From positions 1 through 61,556 of the forward strand of contig CALUVE010000011.1 in NCBI GenBank assembly GCA_944324135.1: a stretch of DNA of 61,556 bases. Reading direction: 5' to 3'. Source of the DNA: Candidatus Gastranaerophilales bacterium (GTDB lineage: Bacteria; Cyanobacteriota; Vampirovibrionia; Gastranaerophilales; Gastranaerophilaceae). Under the pieces are notes generated by a model. That model was not told the origin of the DNA. It did not search any database and saw only the letters and a list, made by a program, of their open reading frames with translations. A program made the translations under genes and the position numbers. Positions 24,775 through 34,035 of this stretch are shown piece after piece (positions within the stretch are counted from its first letter, which is position 1; every line of letters begins with the position of its first letter).

Positions 24775-25554
24775 TTGGAACAAATGATTGCAGAGATAAT
24801 AAAATTTTTCCCGCAGATAAACGGATATCTTGCGGCATTCTTTTTTGTCTTTGCACGTCTTCTCGGGTTTATGAGGTTTGCTCCGGTATTTAACAGAAAA
24901 GAAATTCCGGGGCTTGTGAAACTCGGTCTGGCTTTTGTTGTAACGATTATATTCACGTCAATTATAAAGCCGGAGACTCCTGGAACGTACGAATCATTTT
25001 TACTGTCAATATTTTTAAATTTTGTAGTCGGTGCGATAATCGGGTATATGGCACAGCTTATTCTGCTTGCCGTTGACGCAGGCGGTGATATGATAAATAT
25101 GCAGATGGGGTTATCTTCTGCAATGGTTTTAGACCCGACAAGCGGCACACAGGTTTCTATCCTTACTAAATTACTTTCTCTCTTCGGGGTTTTGATTTTT
25201 ATAAATATCGGAGGAATATACTGGTTGTTAAGAGCGCTGATGCGGAGTTTTGAAATTTTCCCTATGTATTCTTCGACAATACCTTTATCTCAGCTTGTAA
25301 ATATGGATTATCTGATAGAGATGTCGTCGAATGTTTTGTTTATGGGGTTGCAGATAGCGTCTCCGGTGTTGCTTGCTACTCTGGGGCAGGATATTATCCT
25401 TGGTATTATATCCAAAACAGCACCTCAGGTTAACGTATTCCAGTTGAGCTTTCTTTTCAAACCGGTTCTCGGGGCGGCGATTATGATTTGGATTCTGCCG
25501 ATGCTTGTGAACGTTATAAGTGATTATTTTCTGTCTTATTCTAATATTTTCTAA
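24775..25554 (+). CDS. fliR: Export gate protein FliR/SctT
   Basis: A 259-residue inner-membrane protein with six or so hydrophobic helices, including ARLLGFMRFAPVFNRKEIPG, the LAVDAGGDMINMQMGLSSA stretch and LLATLGQDIILGIISKTAPQ, all typical of FliR. The TTG at 24775 has GAGGGG about 9 nt upstream and is the preferred start; ATG 24784 is an alternative. No flhB, flhA or export ATPase gene follows here. Confidence 0.92.
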   Translation: MEQMIAEIIKFFPQINGYLAAFFFVFARLLGFMRFAPVFNRKEIPGLVKLGLAFVVTIIFTSIIKPETPGTYESFLLSIFLNFVVGAIIGYMAQLILLAVDAGGDMINMQMGLSSAMVLDPTSGTQVSILTKLLSLFGVLIFINIGGIYWLLRALMRSFEIFPMYSSTIPLSQLVNMDYLIEMSSNVLFMGLQIASPVLLATLGQDIILGIISKTAPQVNVFQLSFLFKPVLGAAIMIWILPMLVNVISDYFLSYSNIF

Positions 25555-25574
25555 TTCAAAATCAGCAGGGGCTG

Positions 25575-26075
25575 ATGGCTGCGAGGTATATTTACGTTAT
25601 GAAAAAAGAGTGGATAAAAGCTATTATTATATTACCGTTTAATGTCACAGTTGTGATACCTGTATTGATTTTATATTTTTCCGAGTTTAAATATTCAGCT
25701 CCGCCTGCATGGGTTATAATTTCAGGTACGGTATTACTGGTAATCGGATTAGCTATGGCAGTTTCTACAATGTTGTTATTTAACAATATCGGCAAAGGCA
25801 CGGCTGCTCCGTGGGCGCCTCCGAGGAATCTTGTTATAACAGGGCCTTATAAATATGTAAGAAATCCCATGATTACTGCGGTTTTATCTATACTTCTGGC
25901 GGAAAGTTTTTTGCTGAATTCAACGGCACTCGGTTTGTGGTTTGTTTTATTTTTCCTGATAAATTCAATTTATATTCCGCAGGTGGAAGAAAAACAGTTA
26001 ATAAAACGTTTTGGGGAAGAATATTTAGAATATATGCGGAAAGTTCCGAGGTGGATACCGAACAGATTTTTATAA
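25575..26075 (+). CDS. ICMT-like membrane methyltransferase
   Basis: A 166-residue membrane protein with four or so helices and the isoprenylcysteine/phospholipid methyltransferase signature GPYKYVRNPM (about 94-103), followed by the EEKQLIKRFGEEYLEYMRKVPRWIP segment that carries the Glu and Arg of the SAM site. In bacteria such enzymes methylate small molecules or lipids; the substrate here is unknown. ATG 25599 is a possible alternative start, with a GAGG some 12 nt upstream. The 3' end overlaps the convergent corrinoid protein gene by 6 bases. Confidence 0.82.
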   Translation: MAARYIYVMKKEWIKAIIILPFNVTVVIPVLILYFSEFKYSAPPAWVIISGTVLLVIGLAMAVSTMLLFNNIGKGTAAPWAPPRNLVITGPYKYVRNPMITAVLSILLAESFLLNSTALGLWFVLFFLINSIYIPQVEEKQLIKRFGEEYLEYMRKVPRWIPNRFL

Positions 26076-27233
26076 TTTTTGAGAATCCTCTATATTTTTT
26101 ACAAAATCTGCAATTTTATAAGCCTCAATTGTACCTACGGTTATTTCAAAATCAAGACCGGCTTTTTGGATTTCGTCTTCCAGTTCCTTTTTCATATGAG
26201 AAAGCAGTCCGGGGATGATTATTTTTCTGGTCTTGACTTTATTTTGCAGGTCAAATTTTTTCAGGGTATTGGCGACCATTTTGGCGGTGAATTTTTCTGC
26301 AGACCAGGCTGTCAGAACGCTCATTCCCTCAGCCGGTGTTACAACCAGATATGACGGGACATTTAAACTTTCAAGTTCGTTTGCAACAGCATAAAATGTC
26401 AGTGCAAAATTTGTTGTCATAAAGATTATTGAGTTTTCATCCGGATTGTTAAACTCATATACTTTCGCTTCGACCTGAAGAGGCTTTTGAGGGTCCGTAA
26501 AGATATTTTGTCTGAGTGTCATCAAGGTTGCCATCAGAGTTTCATCAAAGTCCTCAAACAGTAACATGTTTGCGTATTTGCAAATATAAAAACTTGCTCT
26601 TGCGCATAAATCTTTTAAGTCCTCCTGATGTTCAAAATATACGTACACGGGATTTTCAAATTTTTCGTCACGTTCTTTTATTGCGCAGTGTCTTGCAAAA
26701 ATTAAATGCAGTATTGTTTCTTGAAACGTAGGTGCGTTTGCTTTGAGCAGAGGCAGCTGTTTCAATTCTTCCATTGTGATTATGTTTTTATATCCGGAGA
26801 TTTTGTGCATAATTTCGTTGTCTGCATTTTTCAAAACTACAAAATCAACTTTTAATTTTTCGTCTATTCTTGTTATCTCAAAATCTTCAACCCGTTTCAG
26901 TTTTTCTTCCCAATCTTTGCCGGAAGTGTCAATTACTATTCCTATTGCAGTACGGTTGATGAAAGTTTTTTCGTGTCTGTAGAGGACATTTTCTCCGCCG
27001 ATTTTAACACCGCAGATTTCAATTGTTTTCTGCGGGGCTTTCAGGTGGAGTGCAAATTTTTCTTTCAGTTCTTCAGGGATATAAGGGCAGTTGGAAATAT
27101 CTATCTGTTTTTTTGCAAGTTTAAGCGCAAACGCCATACAGGTGGCGCAGCCGCAAGATTTGCAGTTGGTGTGTTCTGCTTTTTTGGAGCCGGGAAGATA
27201 TTTGAAAATTTGAAGCCCTGTCAGTTCTGTCAT
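26070..27233 (-). CDS. acsC: Corrinoid iron-sulfur protein, large subunit (AcsC/CdhE-like)
   Basis: A 387-residue subunit of a methyl-carrying corrinoid protein. The N-terminus has the 4Fe-4S ligands Cys24, 27, 32 and 49 in NCKSCGCATC...NCPYI. A TIM-barrel-like middle follows, and the C-terminal corrinoid-binding part includes SVLTAWSAEKFTAKMVANTL and KIIIPGLLSHMKKELEDEI. In the Wood-Ljungdahl pathway this subunit takes a methyl group from methyl-tetrahydrofolate for acetyl-CoA synthase. It is about 60 residues shorter than classical AcsC, mostly in the middle. No acetyl-CoA synthase gene is in this window. The gene overlaps the small subunit gene by 4 bases. Confidence 0.85.
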   Translation of the reverse strand: MTELTGLQIFKYLPGSKKAEHTNCKSCGCATCMAFALKLAKKQIDISNCPYIPEELKEKFALHLKAPQKTIEICGVKIGGENVLYRHEKTFINRTAIGIVIDTSGKDWEEKLKRVEDFEITRIDEKLKVDFVVLKNADNEIMHKISGYKNIITMEELKQLPLLKANAPTFQETILHLIFARHCAIKERDEKFENPVYVYFEHQEDLKDLCARASFYICKYANMLLFEDFDETLMATLMTLRQNIFTDPQKPLQVEAKVYEFNNPDENSIIFMTTNFALTFYAVANELESLNVPSYLVVTPAEGMSVLTAWSAEKFTAKMVANTLKKFDLQNKVKTRKIIIPGLLSHMKKELEDEIQKAGLDFEITVGTIEAYKIADFVKNIEDSQKL

Positions 27234-27982
27234 ACAAGTTCCCTCATTGTCTGCAAAGTTTCAGGATGGTTTATGACTACAATATTTGCTCCGCTTGCAA
27301 AGACTGCACTCGCCGAGGCTATTTCTATCATGATTGCTGCCTCGTTACTTTCTTTTGCCTCTTTTGTCTTGAGGGATTCTTCACAGACAAAACTTATCAC
27401 AGGCATGTTTAAATAATTGTCTCCGTTCATTCCCTCAAGTTTTATTTTCTCCATAATGCTGTATCCGTATTCAAGTCCGTAACCCAGTCCGCCGATATCA
27501 GTATCAATAAAAATTTTATCCAAAGAAAGCCCCAAATCTATAGAAAGTATATTCAGTTCTTTGCACAGATTAATGTCTATAGGGGAGCGCAAAACAACTG
27601 TATGTCCGCCTTTTATAACTTCGGGAACAATTGTTTTATAGGTGTTTTCATTGGCGGAGGCTACTATGGATTCTTTTTTTAATTCTTTCATAAGTTCCGG
27701 CAAAAGAAGCTTGTCCAGTTCATCATTGTTTGCCCCGCGAATCATAAGCGGTTTTTCGACAAGCGGGAGAAGTTCTCTCAGCATTTCTGCTGCTGTTTTG
27801 ATTTCTTCTTTTTCTTCAATATTAAATCTCAAGCCCAAAATATCACAATCAGTATTCTGGGCAAGGTTTATCAATTCTTTTCTGTCACAGGTTTTGTAGT
27901 AGTCCTGCACTGCCTGAAAACTTTTTTCCGGCTTAAAAATATCAAGCTCCAGTGCAAGAAGTTTTTCGTTATGCTCTTTCAC
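27230..27982 (-). CDS. acsD: Corrinoid iron-sulfur protein, small subunit (AcsD/CdhD-like)
   Basis: A 250-residue TIM-barrel subunit that should pair with the AcsC-like protein. Its best signature is GGLGYGLEYGYSIMEKIKL (about 164-182), together with MRGANNDELD and LRSPIDINLCKELN. Classical members have about 310-320 residues; this one lacks roughly 50 N-terminal residues. The start ATG lies inside the end of ftsH (14-base overlap), so the two corrinoid genes follow ftsH in one transcript. The partner methyltransferase is not present nearby, but a MetE/UroD-like gene and a CooC-like gene occur at 44-46 kb. Confidence 0.85.
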   Translation of the reverse strand: MKEHNEKLLALELDIFKPEKSFQAVQDYYKTCDRKELINLAQNTDCDILGLRFNIEEKEEIKTAAEMLRELLPLVEKPLMIRGANNDELDKLLLPELMKELKKESIVASANENTYKTIVPEVIKGGHTVVLRSPIDINLCKELNILSIDLGLSLDKIFIDTDIGGLGYGLEYGYSIMEKIKLEGMNGDNYLNMPVISFVCEESLKTKEAKESNEAAIMIEIASASAVFASGANIVVINHPETLQTMRELV

Positions 27983-29849
27983 TCTTTACTTTGTCCATTA
28001 TTGTTTCAAATTCTTTTTCATCAAGAGTTTCTTTTTCAAGAAGTTCTTTAGCTAATGCCTCGAGCATATCGCGGTTGTCTTGAAGAAGTTCTTTCGTCAT
28101 TTCATATCTGCCGTCAATGATTTTTTTAATTTCAGTATCAATTTCATAGGCAACCTGTTCGGAGTAATCTCTCTGATGTCCGAAATCTCTGCCCATAAAA
28201 ATATGTTCCTGATTTTTTCCGTATGTCATATTGCCGAGTTTTTCGGACATACCCCAGGCAGTAACCATTTTTCTTGCAATATTTGTTACGTTAGTAAGGT
28301 CTTGTGATGCTCCGGTACTTACTTTATCAGCGCCGTAAACAATTTCTTCAGCAGCACGTCCGCCGAGTGATACTGCGATTTCTGCAAGGAGTTTTGCTTT
28401 GCTTGTGTGGACTTTTTCATCTTTTGGTTTTGTCCAGGTGATACCGAGTGCGTATCCTCTCGGGATGATTGAAACTTTATGGAGTTCGTTTGAATCTTTC
28501 AAAAGTTTTGCAACGAGTGCGTGACCTACTTCGTGATAGGAGGTAATTTCTTTATCCTCGTCTGTCATTACTTTGCTTTTCTTTTCGATACCTGCAATTA
28601 CACGGTCGATAGAATTGTCGATATCTTCCATTTCGATTTGCGGTTTGTTGTTTCTTGCAGCGAGAAGTGCAGCCTCATTCAAAAGATTCTGCAGGTCAGC
28701 ACCGGTAAATCCGGGGGTGCGTTTTGCAAGTACTTTCAAATCTACTTCGTCAGATATTTTTTTATTTTTGGCGTGAACCTTAAGTATTTCTTCTCTTCCT
28801 TTAACGTCCGGCGCGTTGATATAAATTTGTCTGTCAAAACGACCCGGACGCAAAAGTGCATTATCAAGAATGTCAGGTCTGTTTGTTGCAGCGATTACAA
28901 TGATGTTTGTATTTTCGTCAAACCCGTCCATTTCTACAAGCAGCTGGTTAAGTGTTTGTTCACGTTCATCGTGTCCGCCGCCCATACCTGCACCGCGCTG
29001 ACGGCCTACTGCATCAATTTCATCAATGAAGATTATGCAAGGCTGATGTTTTTTAGCCTGATCAAACAGGTCTCTTACACGGCTTGCACCGACACCAACG
29101 AACATTTCCACAAAGTCAGAGCCGCTTATTGAAAAGAACGGAACACCGGCTTCCCCTGCAACGGCTTTTGCCATCAAAGTTTTACCTGTCCCAGGAGGCC
29201 CTACAAGGAGAACACCTTTTGGAATTCTTGCTCCGAGTTTAATATATTTATCTCCGTTTTTGAGAAAGTCTACGATTTCTTCTAATTCTTGTTTTTCTTC
29301 ATCAATACCTGCAACATCTTTGAAAGTTGTTTTTACCTTGCTGTCCAACAGCATTTTGGCTTTGCTTTTACCAAATGACATTGCCTGAGAACCGCCTGCC
29401 TGTAAACTTTTTGCCATAAATACCAACACCAGTATAAAGAATATAGGCAGGAGTAAAGACCCTAATATTCCGATGAATTGTGAAGATTCAGACGGTTTTT
29501 TGACGCTAATATCAACATTTGCAGCCTCAAGTTTTCTGACCAGTTCAGGGTCATTTGGTGTCAAAACTCTGTATTGTATTTGAGGTGTTTGTTTTTCAAT
29601 TGCGAAAGGGTTTACGTCAGCGGGATTTTTAGCCGACTTTGCTTCCGGTTGGTTTTTAGGAATTGCGATTAGAAAATCAGGTCCCTGTTCTACTTTTTTG
29701 AATTCTCCGTCAGAAAGTCTTTCCAGAAAATTTGAGTAAGAAATTTCCGAAGTGCTTGTGGTAGGACCAGCCATGAATACTGACGAAACAAAGACCAGTA
29801 TTACGATTGCAAGAACTATGTACATACCTGCTGATTGATTTTTATTCAT
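27969..29849 (-). CDS. ftsH: Membrane ATP-dependent zinc protease FtsH
   Basis: A 626-residue AAA+ metalloprotease that degrades misfolded and regulatory membrane proteins. Two transmembrane helices (about 7-26 and 126-146) flank a periplasmic segment. The AAA module has GPPGTGKT (Walker A), [11 protein letters not shown] (Walker B) and the second-region-of-homology arginines. The zinc protease motif HEVGH follows, with the third ligand Asp in the C-terminal helical part. It is of normal length. It is the first gene in a transcript that continues into the two corrinoid protein subunits. Confidence 0.98.
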   Translation of the reverse strand: MNKNQSAGMYIVLAIVILVFVSSVFMAGPTTSTSEISYSNFLERLSDGEFKKVEQGPDFLIAIPKNQPEAKSAKNPADVNPFAIEKQTPQIQYRVLTPNDPELVRKLEAANVDISVKKPSESSQFIGILGSLLLPIFFILVLVFMAKSLQAGGSQAMSFGKSKAKMLLDSKVKTTFKDVAGIDEEKQELEEIVDFLKNGDKYIKLGARIPKGVLLVGPPGTGKTLMAKAVAGEAGVPFFSISGSDFVEMFVGVGASRVRDLFDQAKKHQPCIIFIDEIDAVGRQRGAGMGGGHDEREQTLNQLLVEMDGFDENTNIIVIAATNRPDILDNALLRPGRFDRQIYINAPDVKGREEILKVHAKNKKISDEVDLKVLAKRTPGFTGADLQNLLNEAALLAARNNKPQIEMEDIDNSIDRVIAGIEKKSKVMTDEDKEITSYHEVGHALVAKLLKDSNELHKVSIIPRGYALGITWTKPKDEKVHTSKAKLLAEIAVSLGGRAAEEIVYGADKVSTGASQDLTNVTNIARKMVTAWGMSEKLGNMTYGKNQEHIFMGRDFGHQRDYSEQVAYEIDTEIKKIIDGRYEMTKELLQDNRDMLEALAKELLEKETLDEKEFETIMDKVKSERA

Positions 29850-29961
29850 TTATTTTTACCCTCTCAATTTGTCTGTTTTTTTATATTTAATATTATAACT
29901 TAAAAAATATAATAAGTGAACAGGTTAATAGGATTGCTTTAAACCTAATGTTTGCACACGC

Positions 29962-30159
29962 CTATTCGTATAAATTATAAAAACTTTTCAATTCCTTTTT
30001 TATTTTGTTCATTTTCTCCAGCAGAATTTTACCTGCTGGCCGAAATTCGTACGGCACTTCATCCGCTATTACACACCGCTCCAAATATTTGTATAAAACC
30101 TGTGTCAAATCATTTATCTCTGATATATTTACATATAAATTCTCAAGTCTTTGTTTCAA
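29962..30159 (-). CDS. Small helical protein, TTG start
   Basis: A 65-residue hypothetical protein. The start is TTG at 30159, with GAGG about 8 nt upstream; no in-frame ATG is near. It is predicted all-helical with heptad-like leucines (KQRLENLYVNISEINDLTQVL) and a basic second helix. It is divergent from a small XRE regulator 90 nt away. It might be a real regulator or toxin-like partner, but no family is recognised. Confidence 0.55.
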   Translation of the reverse strand: MKQRLENLYVNISEINDLTQVLYKYLERCVIADEVPYEFRPAGKILLEKMNKIKKELKSFYNLYE

Positions 30160-30250
30160 AGTAATACCTCATAATGATAATTAAACTTTATAATAAATAA
30201 ATCTTACTTGGTGGCTCTAATTTTGTCAATAGACTAGTATAATTGGTAAT

Positions 30251-30475
30251 ATGAAAAGTAAACCAACCAATTTTACGGCAGAATTCGGATTAAAACTAAA
30301 AATAGAAAGAATAAAGCGGAAATATTCACAGGAAGAACTTGCGGATATTGCAGGGATTAGCCGTGTGGCATACGGTTCAATAGAGCGCGGGGAAAGTTCG
30401 CCGACCATTGATACTGTAGCATTGCTTGCACGGGCCTTGCAGATGGAAGTCTGGCAGCTTTTCAAGTTTGAATAA
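30251..30475 (+). CDS. Small XRE-type HTH regulator
   Basis: A 74-residue Cro/C1-type repressor. The helix-turn-helix is residues 26-49 (YSQEELADIAGISRVAYGSIERGE), followed by the usual PTIDTVALLARAL helix. It has no extra domain. It is divergent from the small TTG-start gene, an arrangement common for self-regulating pairs. Confidence 0.85.
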   Translation: MKSKPTNFTAEFGLKLKIERIKRKYSQEELADIAGISRVAYGSIERGESSPTIDTVALLARALQMEVWQLFKFE

Positions 30476-30542
30476 GTTATCTGTTTGCGTCCGCGATATT
30501 TCTTATTTACTAAAAACAATATTTAATATATAATTAAAGTAT

Positions 30543-31508
30543 ATGAAAAAGTATTCAATAGGAATAGATTTAGGCGGAACAAAAATTCTGATAGCGCTGG
30601 TAAACCGCGAAACAGGAGAGGTTTCCGCATACGTCAAGAAAAAGACCAAAAAGGACAAAGGCCCTAAAAATATTATTAAAAAAATGCTCGATGGGATTGA
30701 AGAATTGCTGGAAGAGAGCGGAGTTTCGAAAGATGAAATCAGTTCCATAGGGGTCGGTGCAGCCGGACAGGTCGATAGGGTGAACGGAATTTTGATTGGT
30801 GCTCCAAACCTTGACTGTTATGATTTGAATATAAAACAGTATATTGAAGAGCATTTTAACATCCCTGTTTTTCTCGGAAACGATGTTGAGATAGCAGCTA
30901 TAGGCGAGATGAAGTTTGGCGCGGCAAAAGATTATGATGATTTTGTCTGCGTGTTTGTAGGAACAGGGGTGGGGTCTTCTATAGTTAAAAAAGGCAGTAT
31001 AATTTACGGTGCGACAGGCACTGCGGGTGAGATAGGGCATGTTATAGTAGATTTGAACGGCAGACCGTGTGCTTGCGGAGCTCACGGATGTCTTGAAGCT
31101 TACGCCTCACGTTCTGCGATTGAACGCAGAATTGAGGGCGCTTTAAGAAAAGGCAGAAAATCCTGCATTCTCGATTACCTTGAGGGCGGCAAATCTATCA
31201 CCTCCGGTATGATTCAAAAAGCCATTGAGCGGGATGATGAACTGGTTATCCAGTGTGTGACAGAGGCTGCTGAATATCTGTCAGGCGGTTTGGCAAGCGT
31301 TATCAATTTTGTGAACCCTAAACTGATTGTGCTTGGCGGCGGGTTGATTGAGGCTGTCGACTTTTTCTATCAAAAGACTATCAAAAAAGCACGTGCAAAA
31401 TCATTACCGGTTCCGGCAGAAAAAATAGAATTTAAAAAAGCAACCCTCGGCGATTTTTCCGGAGTTATCGGCGCTGCATTTCTTCAAGACAGAAAAGAAA
31501 TCTTATAA
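30543..31508 (+). CDS. ROK-family sugar kinase (glucokinase-like)
   Basis: A 321-residue kinase. ATP-binding DLGGTKI is at 9-15, the catalytic Asp lies in FLGNDVE, and the ROK zinc/sugar signature GEIGHVIVD...CACGAHGCLEAYAS is complete (His plus three Cys). VLGGGL near residue 261 is the second phosphate-binding stretch. Most ROK proteins of this length without an HTH phosphorylate glucose or a related hexose, so glucokinase is likely, but the exact sugar cannot be read. Confidence 0.9.
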   Translation: MKKYSIGIDLGGTKILIALVNRETGEVSAYVKKKTKKDKGPKNIIKKMLDGIEELLEESGVSKDEISSIGVGAAGQVDRVNGILIGAPNLDCYDLNIKQYIEEHFNIPVFLGNDVEIAAIGEMKFGAAKDYDDFVCVFVGTGVGSSIVKKGSIIYGATGTAGEIGHVIVDLNGRPCACGAHGCLEAYASRSAIERRIEGALRKGRKSCILDYLEGGKSITSGMIQKAIERDDELVIQCVTEAAEYLSGGLASVINFVNPKLIVLGGGLIEAVDFFYQKTIKKARAKSLPVPAEKIEFKKATLGDFSGVIGAAFLQDRKEIL

Positions 31509-31583
31509 AATATACTGAAAAGTCTTGACATATATGGTATAATAGTAAAGTAATTACATCTAACCGGAGACTCAAAGGGTTTT

Positions 31584-33488
31584 ATGGGGTTTTTCGACAA
31601 AATACGCGAAATACGGTCTAAAATTTCCGAGGTAGAAAGCACAATCTACGGCGGGAAACAAGAGTTTCTGGAAATTTATGAGCGCAATCTCCAGCTGGAA
31701 AGAGAAATTGAACAGCGCACCCTTGAACTCAATATGGCTAATAAACGCATCCTTACACTCCAGCATATCTGGGAGATGATGAATTCCTCCAAACCTTTAT
31801 TGAGCGTTCTTGATAAAATCGTAAACAGTATTAAAGGTGAACTCGGGTATTTGCACAGTGTGATTATAAGAAAAGGGTGTGACGAAGAGGGTGATTATAT
31901 GACAATTGTCACCCAGTCGCAGAATAGAATTATAGATTTTTTGAATGAAAAATTGACCCCGCCGATTCACATGCAGCGTATAGAATACGACCCGGACGGC
32001 AAATTTGCTGACTCTTTGATAAATAAAAAAATCGTTCAGTCCAATGACCTGAGAGGGGCGATGAAGTATGTTATCCCGGGGATTACGGATGAAAATCTTG
32101 ATATTGCTCTGGGCAAAATGTCGAGCAAGTCAATTATAATAATACCTATATACACCCGCCAGAAACCTTTCGGCTGGCTTGTTGTTCTCTCTTCAAGGGA
32201 AACTTTGACGGATTCTGAGACTGATTTTCTTTCAATATTCGCCCAGCAGATTGAAATGTCTATCACAATCGCCGACCTTTTTGAGGCGGTAAAAGAACAG
32301 GCGGTAACTGACGGTTTGACAGGGCTTTACAACCGCAGATATTTTGAAGAATATGTAGAAAAAGAAGTTAAGCGTGCTCAGCGCCAGAACCAGCCTTTTA
32401 GCTTAATCGGCATTGATTTGGATTTTCTGAAAAAAATCAACGACACCTACGGCCACGCATACGGAGATATTGCAATCCGCACGGTCGCAGATGTACTCAA
32501 GCATAACGCACGTACTATTGATACGGCGGCGCGTCTCGGCGGTGAAGAATTCAGTGTAATTCTCCCCGGAGTCGACTCAAAAGGTGCGATGGTCGCCGCA
32601 GAAAGAATTCGCAAAGCTATTGAGGATGCCAAACTTGATACAATCGGGCATATCACCGCAAGCATCGGGGTTGCAACTTTTCTGGAACATTCAGACAATC
32701 TTGACGAAATTATAGAGCTTACCGATCAGGCAATGTATCAATCAAAACGCGATGGCAGAAACCGTGTTACTCTTGCCAAACCTGCTTCTGAAACTTCCTG
32801 GCAGGAGGTTGCCGTACACGCGTTTATTGATGTCCTTTCAAAACACAATATTCCTGTTGACACAAAATTGTCTGATGAAATCTGTGAAAAACTGAAAAAT
32901 TCCAATAACCAAACAGAGCCGCAAAGAGAAATTCTGTATTCAATAGCGGACATGATGACCAGAATTTACAACCCGCTGCATACAAAAGGTGCTATAAAAT
33001 CAAAAGTTCAGGTTGCCGTAAGCCTTGCCAAACGGTTCGACCTTTCAAAGGATGAAATAGATAAACTTCGTGTTGCAATACTCCTTTACGATATTGGAAA
33101 CCTTGTGCTTCCGCAGGAAATTCTCCAGAAAGCCGGCCCGTTAACCGAGGATGAAAAACAACATATCAAAGAGCACCCTGTAATTGCCGCAAGAGAGATT
33201 CTAAAACCGATTTCTTATATTCAGGATATTCTCCCGATAATCGAACACCACCACGAAAACTGGGATGGTACAGGTTATCCGAATAAAATTGCAAAAGAAG
33301 AAATTCCTATTGCCTCTCAGATAATATTAATAGTTGATTCTTATTTTGCATTGCTGGAGCAGCGTGCATATCGCTCAAAACTTAGCCCGCAGGAGGCTCT
33401 TGTTGAAATTAAAAAAGATTCAGGCAAAAAATGGAATTCAACTCTTGTAAACGAATTTGTTACGCTTATTGAAAATGATTTGAACTAA
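31584..33488 (+). CDS. GAF-GGDEF-HD-GYP signalling protein with altered HD motif
   Basis: A 634-residue cytoplasmic protein. Parts: an N-terminal coiled coil (about 10-55), a GAF-like sensor (about 60-225), a diguanylate cyclase domain with an intact active loop GGEEF at 319-323 and DGLTGLYNRR before it, and a C-terminal HD-GYP-like domain (about 440-620). In the last, the usual HDIGK is replaced by YDIGN (Tyr502, Asp503, Asn506), so a metal ligand and a Lys are lost, while HHENWDGTGYP is kept. It may make c-di-GMP but the phosphodiesterase side looks impaired. An extended -10 (TGGTATAAT) lies near 31536-31544. Confidence 0.88.
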   Translation: MGFFDKIREIRSKISEVESTIYGGKQEFLEIYERNLQLEREIEQRTLELNMANKRILTLQHIWEMMNSSKPLLSVLDKIVNSIKGELGYLHSVIIRKGCDEEGDYMTIVTQSQNRIIDFLNEKLTPPIHMQRIEYDPDGKFADSLINKKIVQSNDLRGAMKYVIPGITDENLDIALGKMSSKSIIIIPIYTRQKPFGWLVVLSSRETLTDSETDFLSIFAQQIEMSITIADLFEAVKEQAVTDGLTGLYNRRYFEEYVEKEVKRAQRQNQPFSLIGIDLDFLKKINDTYGHAYGDIAIRTVADVLKHNARTIDTAARLGGEEFSVILPGVDSKGAMVAAERIRKAIEDAKLDTIGHITASIGVATFLEHSDNLDEIIELTDQAMYQSKRDGRNRVTLAKPASETSWQEVAVHAFIDVLSKHNIPVDTKLSDEICEKLKNSNNQTEPQREILYSIADMMTRIYNPLHTKGAIKSKVQVAVSLAKRFDLSKDEIDKLRVAILLYDIGNLVLPQEILQKAGPLTEDEKQHIKEHPVIAAREILKPISYIQDILPIIEHHHENWDGTGYPNKIAKEEIPIASQIILIVDSYFALLEQRAYRSKLSPQEALVEIKKDSGKKWNSTLVNEFVTLIENDLN

Positions 33489-33527
33489 AGTTGTCCGGAA
33501 CAACAGCAGTATAGTATAATAAATCCT

Positions 33528-33968
33528 ATGGAAAAAATACAATTATCACAAAGTCAGGAAGATTATCTGGAAGAAATATATCTGGAAGTGTTGCAGCACG
33601 GTTATGCAAACGTGACGGCGATATCTAATGCTTTGAACGTAAAAAAAGCATCAGTGACCGGCGCACTCAACCAGTTGTCAGAAAAAAAACTCATAAATTA
33701 TTCTCCATACTCAAAAATAACAATCACTGCTGACGGCGAAAAAATAGCAAAAGAAATTCTCAAAAAACACGATACAATTACAAAATTTTTCACGGAAATA
33801 TTATGCCTTTCAGAAAAAGAATCAGCAGCAAATGCCTGCAGAATGGAACATATAGTCTCAGACGAACTTTTTCTCAGGCTTACTAAATTCGCAAAATTTA
33901 TATCAGATTACTCCGCCTCAAATCCTGACTTCAAATCAAGTATTGAAAAGAGTATCAATTCTAAGTAA
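33528..33968 (+). CDS. DtxR/MntR-family metal-dependent repressor
   Basis: A 146-residue winged-helix regulator. The N-terminus reads SQSQEDYLEEIYLEV as in MntR/TroR, then the DNA-binding helix NALNVKKASVTGALNQLSEKKLI (about 32-56). The dimer and metal domain contains HDTITKFFTEIL and CRMEHIVSDE, the usual ligand-bearing helices. There is no C-terminal SH3-like domain, as in MntR. The metal (Fe or Mn) and targets cannot be read from the sequence. Confidence 0.87.
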   Translation: MEKIQLSQSQEDYLEEIYLEVLQHGYANVTAISNALNVKKASVTGALNQLSEKKLINYSPYSKITITADGEKIAKEILKKHDTITKFFTEILCLSEKESAANACRMEHIVSDELFLRLTKFAKFISDYSASNPDFKSSIEKSINSK

Positions 33969-34035
33969 TTTTTTTATGGAATTTATGATATCCCCCCAAT
34001 ATTAATGCCGGAATTTTCGTGCTAAAATTAATTTT

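Noticed and set aside
29952-30164. Plus-strand 70-codon frame opposite the TTG-start gene
   Set aside because: No ribosome binding site and no recognisable content; the minus-strand frame has a GAGG site and a regular helical pattern.
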